From positions 1-17,128 of the forward strand of contig URXY01000043.1 in assembly GCA_900552015.1 (NCBI GenBank): a stretch of DNA of 17,128 nt. The letters run 5' to 3'. Both the position numbers and the translations under genes were made by a program. Positions 1 to 6,316 of the stretch are shown piece by piece. This DNA is from an uncultured Eubacteriales bacterium (GTDB taxonomy: Bacteria > Bacillota > Clostridia > Oscillospirales > Oscillospiraceae). The notes below the pieces were generated by a model. That model ran no database searches, was not told where the DNA came from, and saw only the letters and a program-made list of their open reading frames with translations. Numbering within the stretch: the stretch's first letter is position 1; every line of letters starts with the position of its first letter.

Positions 1-96
1 GCTTCTGCTTTCAGCCGGGATATTCACAGCCAGACAATCCCTCTCTGAGACCTGCCGCAGGGCGCTTCCTCTTCAATGCCTTTTTTCTACGTTCAA
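1..96 (-). promoter_or_regulatory. Probable T-box riboswitch leader, 5' part only (cut by window edge)
   Basis: Reading the minus strand from about 95 to 1, the transcript carries AAGAGGAAG, then CAGAGAGGG (positions 47-39), then a hairpin whose stem is GGGAT (41-37) with ATCCC (21-17) and whose loop contains GGCTG (31-27). This order matches the 5' strand and apical loop of T-box Stem I, which recognises the tRNA elbow. The specifier codon sits on the 3' side of Stem I, and the antiterminator and terminator lie further on; all are outside the window, so the amino acid cannot be read. T-boxes control aminoacyl-tRNA synthetase and amino-acid uptake or synthesis genes in Gram-positive bacteria, so such a gene is expected just left of the window. 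The call rests on motif recognition, not on a covariance search. Confidence 0.65.
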
Positions 97-101
97 AGCA
101 C

Positions 102-130
102 AATATAGCACGCTTTCCGGCCTTTGTCAA
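102..130 (-). promoter_or_regulatory. Strong sigma-70/sigA-type promoter for the T-box transcript
   Basis: On the minus strand there is a perfect -35 TTGACA (130-125), a 17-bp spacer, and -10 TATATT (107-102) preceded by TGC, an extended -10. It begins only five bases after the HAD stop codon, so the leftward transcript is a separate unit from the HAD gene. Transcription would start near 95. Confidence 0.85.
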
Positions 131-134
131 CCGC

Positions 135-776
135 TCAGCGCACAAATTCCAACAGCTGCTGCACGCTGTCCGCGATGTGCTCCGCGCCCGCCTGCCGCAG
201 CAGCTCCCGACCGCGAAAGCCCCACGAGACGCCCATGAGGTCCAGCCCGCTGCGCCGCGCCGTTTCCACGTCTACCTCGCTGTCGCCGACGTAGAGCGCG
301 CCCTCGCGCGGCGCGCCCAGCTCCTCGAGCGCCGCCCAGACCATGTCGGGCGCAGGCTTGGCGGGGATGCCCTCCCGCTGGCCGAAGGCGGGCAGGCCCG
401 GGAAGAACCGCGCCGCGAGATCCACGGTGTTCGCGTGCGGCTTGTTGGAGACAACCGCGGTCGTCACGCCCGCGCCGCGCAGCTCCTCAAGCAGCGCCGG
501 GATGCCCGCATACGGGTGCGTGCGGACGCAGTTGTGCGCCATGTACCACGCCTTATACTCCTCAAGCAGCGCGTCCTCGCGCTCGGGCGTCATCAGCTCC
601 GGCAGAGCGCGGCGCATCAGCACGCGCGCGCCGTTGCCGACGAAGCGGCGCACCTCGTCGAGCGAACAGGGGGGATAGCCGTATTTCTCCCGCATGTGGT
701 TCACGGAGGACTGCAGGTCCTCCAGCGTGTCGAGAATCGTGCCGTCCATATCGAACAGAATCGTCTGGTATTTCAT
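135..776 (-). CDS. HAD-superfamily phosphatase, phosphoglycolate phosphatase-like (Gph/PGP type)
   Basis: 213-residue cytosolic HAD hydrolase with a helical cap. All four HAD motifs are visible: motif I DMDGT (Asp9 nucleophile, Asp11 acid/base), motif II VVSNK (Ser110), motif III Lys140 in AKPAPD, and motif IV GDSEVD (Asp165, Asp169) for Mg2+. The KPAPD and VGDSEVD context is typical of Gph and PpaX proteins, which dephosphorylate 2-phosphoglycolate or pyrophosphate; the exact substrate cannot be decided from sequence. The start ATG (776-774) overlaps the stop of the upstream transporter pseudogene as ATGA. A good ribosome site (AAAGGAAG) lies inside the pseudogene tail, so the gene should still be translated. 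No terminator hairpin separates its stop from the next promoter at 130. Confidence 0.9.
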   Translation of the reverse strand: MKYQTILFDMDGTILDTLEDLQSSVNHMREKYGYPPCSLDEVRRFVGNGARVLMRRALPELMTPEREDALLEEYKAWYMAHNCVRTHPYAGIPALLEELRGAGVTTAVVSNKPHANTVDLAARFFPGLPAFGQREGIPAKPAPDMVWAALEELGAPREGALYVGDSEVDVETARRSGLDLMGVSWGFRGRELLRQAGAEHIADSVQQLLEFVR

Positions 777-1229
777 AAGACTGACTTCCTTTCCGGATTT
801 GACGATTCAGTATACCCCTTTTTGACCGCATTTGCAAGGGCGGACAGGTGCGGCACAAGGATGCTCAGCAGGATGAGCGCGATCCCGGCAAAGCCCGTCA
901 CGCCGAGCTGCTCATGCAGCACGGCCGCGCCCAGAATCGCCGTCCGGTCGGGTCGGCGGCGGTGCAGCGCCGCCTCAAACAGCGGCACGAGAATAATGGC
1001 GGTGTTTTCCAGCGCGGAGACGACGGACGTGTCCGCCGTGTGCAGGGCGGACACCTCGCAGCTTCCGGAAAAAGTGCACGCCCGGCAGCAGAAAAGCCAG
1101 CAGAAAACGCACCGCCAGCAGATTGAACGTGTCCAGATCCGCCAGACACCATTTTGCGAAGATAAACGACGTGGCCCGCGCGGTAATCACTGCGGCGAGC
1201 AGAATTTCGGCCTGTTTTTCTTTCATCAT
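773..1229 (-). pseudogene. Decayed EamA/DMT-family drug/metabolite transporter
   Basis: A ribosome site (AGGAGGG at 1240-1234) precedes ATGATGAAA at 1229. The first ~57 residues read as the N-terminal helices of a DMT transporter (KEKQAEILLAAVITARATSF, then FAKWCLADLDTFNLLAVRFL). Around 1050-1060 the frame is lost. The family sequence resumes in another frame with TADTSVVSALENTAIILVPL, normally helix 3-4 territory. It then jumps at about ILGA/AVLHEQLGVTG straight to the last helix (GFAGIALILLSIL). An intact member has ten helices and about 290-300 residues, so roughly 30 codons plus a frameshift, and later well over 100 codons, are missing. The stop TGA (775-773) overlaps the HAD start. It cannot make a working ten-helix transporter. 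The extents of loss are estimates from general family knowledge. Confidence 0.85.
1029..1054. repeat. 9-bp perfect inverted repeat at the pseudogene junction
   Basis: GTGTCCGCC (1029-1037) and GGCGGACAC (1046-1054) are perfect inverted copies separated by 8 bases. They sit where the reading frame of the DMT pseudogene breaks. One arm is expected coding sequence (TADTS region); the other abuts the lost segment, so it may be a scar of the rearrangement. Confidence 0.6.
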
Positions 1230-1258
1230 CAAGCCCTCCTCCATCGGATTGCAGGGGT

Positions 1259-1292
1259 AGTATATCCCCGTTTTCCCGTGCCGGAAACGGGG
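1259..1292 (-). promoter_or_regulatory. Possible promoter and inverted repeat upstream of the DMT pseudogene/HAD unit
   Basis: A minus-strand TATACT (1264-1259) could be a -10 box, but only a poor -35 (TTTCCG, 1287-1282) stands 17 bp away. CCCCGTTT (1266-1273) and AAACGGGG (1285-1292) form an 8-bp perfect inverted repeat across the spacer, which could be an operator or a hairpin. Short TATAT-rich units followed by CCCG recur at 1261, 1301 and 1323. Function is unproven. Confidence 0.35.
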
Positions 1293-1341
1293 GTTTCGTC
1301 TATATCTGTCCCGGATTTTTCCTATATTTCCCGTTCGCGCG

Positions 1342-1376
1342 AAAAAACACCTGCGGGGCAAGCAGCCCCGCAGGTG
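1342..1376 (-). terminator. Rho-independent terminator of ychF
   Basis: An 11-bp perfect GC-rich stem (1348-1358 with 1366-1376) and a 7-base loop are followed on the minus strand by six T (1347-1342). It lies 17 bp after the ychF stop codon. Confidence 0.95.
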
Positions 1377-1393
1377 TCGGTTCGTCCTGCGGC

Positions 1394-2503
1394 TTAAACG
1401 TTGAAGCGGAAGTAGATCATGTCGCCGTCCTTGACGACGTACTCCTTGCCCTCGCTGCGGAGCAGGCCCTTCTCCTTCGCCGCCGCGACGCTGCCGCAGC
1501 GGATCATGTCGTCGAAATTGATCGTTTCGGCGCGGATGAAGCCGCGCTCGATGTCGGAGTGGATCTTGCCTGCGGCCTGCGGGGCCTTGGTGCCGTTTTT
1601 GATGGTCCAGGCGCGGCACTCGTCCTCGCCGTAGGTCAGGAACGAGATGAGGCCGAGCAGCGCGTAGGAGCACTTGATCAGGCGGTCGAGGCCGGACTCC
1701 TGAATGCCGAGCTCTTCGAGGAACATCGCGCGGTCCTCGCCGTCCAGCTCGGCAATGTCCTGCTCGAGCTTGGCGCAGATGGGCAGCACCTGCGCGCCCT
1801 CCTTTTCGGCGAGCTCCTTGACCTGCTGGAGATACTGGTTGCCGTCCTGGTTGGCGAAGCCGTCCTCGTCCATGTTCGCAGCGTAGATGATGGGCTTGAG
1901 GCTGAGTAAGTCGGCCGTCGCGATGAGCTCGGCGTCGTCCTTCGAGACCTCAAAGGTGCGCGCGCTCTTGCCCGCGTCGAGGTGCTTGGCAAGGTCGGAG
2001 AAGAGTTCGACCTCGTGCAGGAACTTCTTGTCGCCCTTGGCCATCTTCGTCGCCTTTTCCACGCGGCGGTTGACCATTTCAAGGTCCGCCATGATGAGCT
2101 CCAGGTCGATGGTCTCAATGTCGCCCAAGGGGTCGACGGGGACGTTCGTGCTCGCGTCGGCCACGACGTGCATGATGTTTTCATCGTCGAAGCAGCGCAC
2201 AACATGCACGATGGCATCGGTGCGGCGGATGTTCTCAAGGAACTTGTTGCCGAGACCTGCGCCCTGGCTCGCGCCCTTGACAAGACCCGCAATGTCGACA
2301 AATTCGATGACGGCGGGGGTCTTCTTCTTGGGAGCATACATCTCGGCGAGCTTGTCGAGCCGCTCGTCGGGGACGGCCACCATGCCGACGTTCGGCTCGA
2401 TGGTGCAGAAGGGGTAGTTGGCGCTCTCCGCGCCCGCGTTGGTGATCGCGTTGAAGAGAGTGGACTTGCCGACATTCGGAAGTCCGACGATACCTAATTT
2501 CAT
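1394..2503 (-). CDS. ychF: YchF/Ola1-family ATPase (redox-responsive translation factor GTPase family)
   Basis: 369 residues from the ATG at 2503, which has AAAGGAG at 2520-2514; an upstream in-frame ATG at 2536 lacks this support. The G domain shows the P-loop GLPNVGKST (7-15), G3 DIAGL (70-74), and NMDE (210-213) in place of the GTPase NKxD. That replacement is the YchF hallmark and makes it prefer ATP. A coiled-coil helical region (about 130-180) is inserted, and a C-terminal TGS domain (about 285-369) ends in the usual DMIYFRFNV. The conserved Cys of PFCTIEPN is Cys33. YchF proteins bind ribosomes and influence stress responses and translation. Length and all motifs match the family. It is single-gene, with a private promoter and terminator. 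In many genomes it neighbours pth; here it does not. Confidence 0.97.
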   Translation of the reverse strand: MKLGIVGLPNVGKSTLFNAITNAGAESANYPFCTIEPNVGMVAVPDERLDKLAEMYAPKKKTPAVIEFVDIAGLVKGASQGAGLGNKFLENIRRTDAIVHVVRCFDDENIMHVVADASTNVPVDPLGDIETIDLELIMADLEMVNRRVEKATKMAKGDKKFLHEVELFSDLAKHLDAGKSARTFEVSKDDAELIATADLLSLKPIIYAANMDEDGFANQDGNQYLQQVKELAEKEGAQVLPICAKLEQDIAELDGEDRAMFLEELGIQESGLDRLIKCSYALLGLISFLTYGEDECRAWTIKNGTKAPQAAGKIHSDIERGFIRAETINFDDMIRCGSVAAAKEKGLLRSEGKEYVVKDGDMIYFRFNV

Positions 2504-2539
2504 AAAAAGCAAACTCCTTTGCTGTATTTTCGGCATAAT

Positions 2540-2568
2540 ATTGTATCATCGCCGGAGGAAAAGTGCAA
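2540..2568 (-). promoter_or_regulatory. Promoter of ychF
   Basis: Minus-strand -35 TTGCAC (2568-2563), a 17-bp spacer, -10 TACAAT (2545-2540), with TGA just before it giving an extended -10. The 5' leader to the ATG would be about 30 nt. Confidence 0.85.
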
Positions 2569-2725
2569 GCGCGGATCCCGGCGGAGAGAAAGCATACCTA
2601 TTCTACAAGAAATTGCATAAAAATACATCCGACAAGTCCGCAGAGCATTCATGTCTCATAAGTAAAACGAAACGGTGTGTTTTTTCAGATAAACGATGAT
2701 TGTGCATTTATGACAATTTCAAAAG

Positions 2726-2808
2726 CAAGTTCGTTGTCGAATAAGCTAAAACTTACAACTTGGTTGGTATAAAAATATGAACTTGGTTGTGTTGCGGGGG
2801 GGTACAAT
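2726..2808 (+). promoter_or_regulatory. Control region of the TRAP operon with three operator-like repeats
   Basis: This is part of a ~375-bp AT-rich gene-free stretch (2504-2889). CAAGTTCGTTG (2726-2736), CAACTTGGTTG (2756-2766) and GAACTTGGTTG (2779-2789) are three copies of one 11-mer, each a small dyad (CAAC-N3-GTTG). Starts are 30 and 23 bp apart. TAAGCTAAA also occurs twice (2742-2750, 2811-2819). A possible -10 TACAAT lies at 2803-2808 after a run of seven G, but its -35 is poor, as expected for a promoter that needs an activator. The repeats are seen; the regulator role is inferred. I see no gene between 2569 and 2725. Confidence 0.5.
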
Positions 2809-2829
2809 GCTAAGCTAAAGCAACCGGTT

Positions 2830-2861
2830 AGGAACGCGGTAGCATCTGCAAACCGCCTCCT
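2830..2861 (+). promoter_or_regulatory. Hairpin in the TRAP operon leader
   Basis: AGGA...GCGGT pairs with ACCGC...TCCT (arms 2830-2840 and 2852-2861) with a small internal asymmetry. No T-run follows, so it is not a classic terminator. It ends about 15 nt before the dctQ ribosome site and may stabilise the mRNA or matter for control; role unknown. Confidence 0.35.
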
Positions 2862-2889
2862 GTAAAAAAGATACATAGAGGTGATATTG

Positions 2890-3396
2890 TTGAATGTTTT
2901 AAAAAAATTGGGAAGCATTTACAACAAGATCGAAGAGGTCACGCTTGCTACGATGCTGGCAGGCAGTTTGATGATCCTCTTCATCAACGTGGTCTTGCGA
3001 AAGTTCTTCAACAGTTCGATCTACGGTGCGGATGAATTGGCACGCGTGCTGTTCATCTGGATGTCCTGGCTGGGCATCAGCATCGGCGAGCGCAGGAGCG
3101 AACACATCCGCATCGACATGCTGGTGCAGAAGCTCCACGGCGTGCCGAAAAAGACAGTCGAACTGGTCGCAAACATCATCACTCTGTGCATTCTGGCCGT
3201 TCTGGTCTATTACGGTATCGGCATCGTCGAGGTCTATATGAGAAAAGGCGTTGCGACCCCGATGTACAAGATCCCGCAGGCTTTGGTCTATGCAAGCGTA
3301 CCGTTTAGCTGCGGCGTGATGGCGATCCGTTTGCTGTTCCACACCATTGATATCTTCAAAAAAAGCGATGAGGAGGAAGGAGGCGTTACCGAATGA
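2890..3396 (+). CDS. dctQ: TRAP transporter small permease subunit (DctQ family)
   Basis: About 168 residues with four predicted membrane helices (roughly 19-36, 51-64, 93-115 and 131-153). The loop motif DELARVLFIWMSWLGISIGERRSEHIRIDML is typical of DctQ, which scaffolds the large permease in the membrane. No ATG is available. GTG at 2881 lies inside the ribosome site AGAGGTGAT, so TTG at 2890 (or TTG at 2887) is the more likely start; spacing from GAGG to 2890 is 8. The stop overlaps the dctM start (ATGA), implying coupled translation and a one-to-one ratio. The family is certain and the start is not. Confidence 0.93.
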   Translation: MNVLKKLGSIYNKIEEVTLATMLAGSLMILFINVVLRKFFNSSIYGADELARVLFIWMSWLGISIGERRSEHIRIDMLVQKLHGVPKKTVELVANIITLCILAVLVYYGIGIVEVYMRKGVATPMYKIPQALVYASVPFSCGVMAIRLLFHTIDIFKKSDEEEGGVTE

Positions 3397-4658
3397 TCGC
3401 ATTGGTCTTGTTCGTTGTACTGATCGCACTCATCATGATCGGCGTTCCCGTCGGCTTCGCGCTCGGCGGCGCAACGATCATCATCATGCAGTTCTTCACA
3501 AAGCTGGATATCTCCATGGTGGCGTCGTATTCCGTTACAGGTGTCGACTCGCTGACGATGATGGCGATCCCGTTCTTCATCCTCTCCGGCGTCGTGATGA
3601 GCGTCGGCGGACTTGCCAGACGCCTCGTTGACGTGGCGGCCTCTCTGGTCGGCTGGATGATGGGCGGCCTCGGCGCAGTCGTTTCGCTGGCGTCGATGTT
3701 CTTCGGCGCGATCTCCGGCTCTTCTCTCGCAACGGTCTCCTGCATCGGCGGCATCATGGTGCCTGAAATGCAGAAGAAGGGCTACGATCTCGGTTACAGC
3801 GCAGTCTTCACCGCCTGTGCCGGTACGATCGGCGCAGTGATCCCGCCCAGTATCCCGCTGGTCGTCTACGGCGTGTGCACCAGCACGTCAATCGGTGATC
3901 TGTTCCTCGGCGGTGTCTTCCCCGGCGTGATGATCGGTATTGCGCTCATCATCTCCAACTACATCATCTGCAAGAAGAAGGGTTACGTCGGCGCGGAGCG
4001 CAAGTCCGGCCGCGAGATCCTGAAGGCCGTGTGGGAAGCCAAGTGGGCGCTGTTCGCTCCTGTGATCATCCTCGGCGGCATTTACTCCGGCATCTTCACC
4101 CCGACGGAGGCATCCGTTGTATCTGTCGTTTACTCTACAATCGTCGCGCTCTTTATTTACAAAGAGATCACCTGGAAGGACCTCTACAACGCGATCGTTG
4201 GGGCGGCCGTGACCAACGGCACGACGACCTTCCTGCTGGGTCTCTCCACCGCGTTCGCAGCGCTCCTGTCCTTTGAGCAGATCCCCTCGATGCTCACTAC
4301 CGCGATCATCAACTTCACGGACAACAAATTCCTCTTCCTGATGCTCGTCAACGTCATCCTGCTGGTCATCGGCTGCTTTATCGATAACATCCCCGCGACC
4401 ACCATCCTCGCGCCCATGCTGCTGCCGGCGATGAACGCTTTCGGCGTCGACCCTGTCACCTTCGGCGTTTTCATGACGATGAACCTGTTGATCGGTCTCG
4501 TCACCCCGCCCTACGGCTGCTCGCTGTTCGTCGCCTCCGCGGTCTGCAAGGTCAAGATGGAGGATATGCTCAAGAACATTGCAGTTCCTCTGGTCACGCT
4601 CATCATCTGCCTGCTGCTGACGACTTACGTTCCCTGGTTCACAACGTGGTTCCTGTAA
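3393..4658 (+). CDS. dctM: TRAP transporter large permease subunit (DctM family)
   Basis: 421 residues, the normal length for DctM, hydrophobic throughout with about 11-12 membrane helices. Family motifs are present: FGAISGSS (104-111) and IPPSIPLVVYG (150-160) in the first half, and the related FIDNIPATTILAPMLLP and TPPYGCSLFVASA in the second, reflecting the inverted-repeat fold of sodium-coupled elevator transporters. It forms the substrate path and is driven by the sodium gradient, taking substrate from DctP. The ATG at 3393 overlaps the dctQ stop, and GGAGG lies upstream in the dctQ tail. Nothing appears damaged. Confidence 0.96.
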   Translation: MIALVLFVVLIALIMIGVPVGFALGGATIIIMQFFTKLDISMVASYSVTGVDSLTMMAIPFFILSGVVMSVGGLARRLVDVAASLVGWMMGGLGAVVSLASMFFGAISGSSLATVSCIGGIMVPEMQKKGYDLGYSAVFTACAGTIGAVIPPSIPLVVYGVCTSTSIGDLFLGGVFPGVMIGIALIISNYIICKKKGYVGAERKSGREILKAVWEAKWALFAPVIILGGIYSGIFTPTEASVVSVVYSTIVALFIYKEITWKDLYNAIVGAAVTNGTTTFLLGLSTAFAALLSFEQIPSMLTTAIINFTDNKFLFLMLVNVILLVIGCFIDNIPATTILAPMLLPAMNAFGVDPVTFGVFMTMNLLIGLVTPPYGCSLFVASAVCKVKMEDMLKNIAVPLVTLIICLLLTTYVPWFTTWFL

Positions 4659-4700
4659 GAAGAGACAACTTATAAAAATAAATTCAAAGGAGATAACAAC

Positions 4701-5726
4701 ATGAAAAAGCTACTGGCACTTGCACTCGCTCTCTGCATGCTCCTCGCTTTAACTGCCTGCGGCAGTTCCGGCGGAGACACAAAAACCGACGACGGTACCG
4801 AAACTTATGAGATGGTCATCTCCCACGATGAGATCATCGACAGCCCCATCCACAGAGGTCTCGAGGCGTTCAAGGAATACGTTGAGACCGAGTCTCAGGG
4901 CCGCATCACTGTCAAGCTCTACCCCAACGGTGAGCTGGGCAGCGCGGAAAATGCAGTCGATATGATCAGCCGCGGCACGGTCCAGGTCACCAACTGCAAC
5001 AGCGACATTCTCTCCTCTTACAACGATAAGCTCACCTTCCTCTGCCTGCCGTTCCTGTTCGATAACTACGATCAGGCCTACGAGGTCGCCTGTGACCCGG
5101 ACGGCGTACTGCACAAGCTCTATCAGGAAGAGGCCAACAAGTCCGGCTTCTATGTGCTCGGCTTCCCGTACCTGGGCGCCCGTGCTCTGACCAACAACAT
5201 CCGCGAAGTCAAGACGGCTGACGATATGAAGGGCCTCAAGATCCGCGTCAAGAACTCCGATATGTCTGTTGCCACGTTCGACGCGCTGGGCTGCAATGTT
5301 ACTCCGCTGGCCTATTCCGAGGTCTACACCGCGCTGCAGCAGAATGTCGTTGACGGTCAGGACAACCCTGCGATCAACGTCGTCAACATGAAGTTCATGG
5401 ACGTCCAGAAGTACTACAGCGACCTCGGCCACGACATGAACATCTCCATCACTGTCTGCGACTACGACTGGCTGATGGACCTGCCTGAGGATCTGCGCGA
5501 TATCGTGATCACCGGCGGTGAGCTCTATGGCGGCAAGCAGATCTCCGAGGAGGCCTACGCACAGGAGCAGGAGTGCCTGAAGACCATCGAAGAGGCTGGC
5601 TGCAAGGTCACGCTGATCGAAGATAAGAGCTCCTTCGTGGAAGCGACCCAGCCTGTTTACGACCAGTTCCGCGAAGTCTACGGCGACGAATTCATGGACC
5701 AGGTCCTTGCGGCTGTCGGCAAGTAA
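4701..5726 (+). CDS. dctP: TRAP transporter substrate-binding lipoprotein (DctP family)
   Basis: 341 residues. The start has a textbook ribosome site (AAAGGAG). A lipoprotein signal runs through residues 1-19 with lipobox LTAC, so Cys20 is lipidated and the protein is tethered outside the membrane, as expected in a Gram-positive cell. The binding fold shows GARALTNN (Arg161), LKIRV (Arg182, the conserved arginine that salt-bridges the substrate carboxylate), and LAYSEVYTALQQNVVDGQDNP (203-223). It should capture an organic acid (C4-dicarboxylate or sugar-acid type) and hand it to DctQM. The exact ligand cannot be read. Placement of dctP last, 42 bp after dctM, gives a Q-M-P order. No sensor, regulator or catabolic gene sits beside it to hint at substrate. 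Confidence 0.95.
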   Translation: MKKLLALALALCMLLALTACGSSGGDTKTDDGTETYEMVISHDEIIDSPIHRGLEAFKEYVETESQGRITVKLYPNGELGSAENAVDMISRGTVQVTNCNSDILSSYNDKLTFLCLPFLFDNYDQAYEVACDPDGVLHKLYQEEANKSGFYVLGFPYLGARALTNNIREVKTADDMKGLKIRVKNSDMSVATFDALGCNVTPLAYSEVYTALQQNVVDGQDNPAINVVNMKFMDVQKYYSDLGHDMNISITVCDYDWLMDLPEDLRDIVITGGELYGGKQISEEAYAQEQECLKTIEEAGCKVTLIEDKSSFVEATQPVYDQFREVYGDEFMDQVLAAVGK

Positions 5727-5838
5727 CTACATACTGTGAAATAGGAGCAGATCGCCTGCTTCTCAACGGGCAACATCAACTGCCGCACGGCGGCAAATGC
5801 TGTATCCAAGAGATCAAAAGGCTATGATTCTCCATTCT

Positions 5839-5878
5839 TACAAAGGGCCGACAGCGGAAACGCTGCCGGCCCTTTGTA
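5839..5878. terminator. Long hairpin between convergent dctP and DUF454 genes
   Basis: Eighteen-base arms (5839-5856 and 5861-5878) pair with one mismatch around a GAAA tetraloop. No clear T-run follows on either strand, so it may be an atypical bidirectional terminator or an mRNA 3' stabiliser. The rest of the 5727-5920 gap holds only a 6-bp hairpin at 5781-5795 and no gene. Confidence 0.7.
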
Positions 5879-5920
5879 CGGTGGATATTCCTTTGTTAAA
5901 AGCCCGGTTTTGAGCCTTTT

Positions 5921-6316
5921 TCAGTTTTCTGCACATTCCGCCTTGATCGTTTTCACGCCGAAGAGGAAGTAGACGAGGTGGCAGAGCCACACGACCGCGA
6001 GGATCGCGCAGGGAATATAGAGCGCCTTGCGCAGCATCATGAAAAAGCCAAAGGCCATCAGCAGCGTCACAGACGTCAGGATGCCGGCCTTGGTCTGCGC
6101 GGTCATGCCCTTTTTCTTCACGAACGAGTCAAGGTGTTTTTGATAGAGCTTTGTGCCAAGGAACCATGTGTGCAGCCTCTCCGACGAGTTTGCAAAGCAG
6201 AACACCGTCGCAAGGAAGAACGGCACCGTCGGCAGCACCGGCAGCACGATGCCGACGCAGCCGAGCGCAAGGCACACACAGCCGAGGATCAGAAAGAAAA
6301 GGCGTTTCAGGTTCAT
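5921..6316 (-). CDS. DUF454 / YbaN-family inner-membrane protein
   Basis: 131 residues. Two N-terminal hydrophobic segments (about 6-28 and 30-42) surround the family signature GIVLPVLPTVPFFLATVFCFANSSERLH, and two more membrane segments follow (about 78-95 and 99-119). This is the PF04304 (DUF454) pattern, as in E. coli YbaN; the biochemical function is unknown. The start ATG overlaps the stop of the YgbA-like gene (ATGA), so it is the last gene of the CydDC-like operon. Its position suggests a role linked to the exporter or to redox or nitrosative homeostasis, but that is inference from neighbours alone. Confidence 0.9.
   Translation of the reverse strand: MNLKRLFFLILGCVCLALGCVGIVLPVLPTVPFFLATVFCFANSSERLHTWFLGTKLYQKHLDSFVKKKGMTAQTKAGILTSVTLLMAFGFFMMLRKALYIPCAILAVVWLCHLVYFLFGVKTIKAECAEN

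Noticed and set aside
177..1397. Long 406-residue plus-strand open frame
   Set aside because: It lies opposite the HAD gene and the pseudogene, is rich in Arg/Ala/His as antisense frames of GC-rich genes are, and has no ribosome site or family motif.
2657..2690. Possible terminator with a TTTTTT run upstream of the TRAP operon
   Set aside because: Only a weak AAAAC/GTTTT pairing precedes the T-run, with no GC stem.
5886..5920. Bulged AAAAGGCTC/GGGCTTTT hairpin after the DUF454 stop
   Set aside because: The stem is short, bulged and AT-rich; the 5839-5878 hairpin is a far better candidate for ending that transcript.
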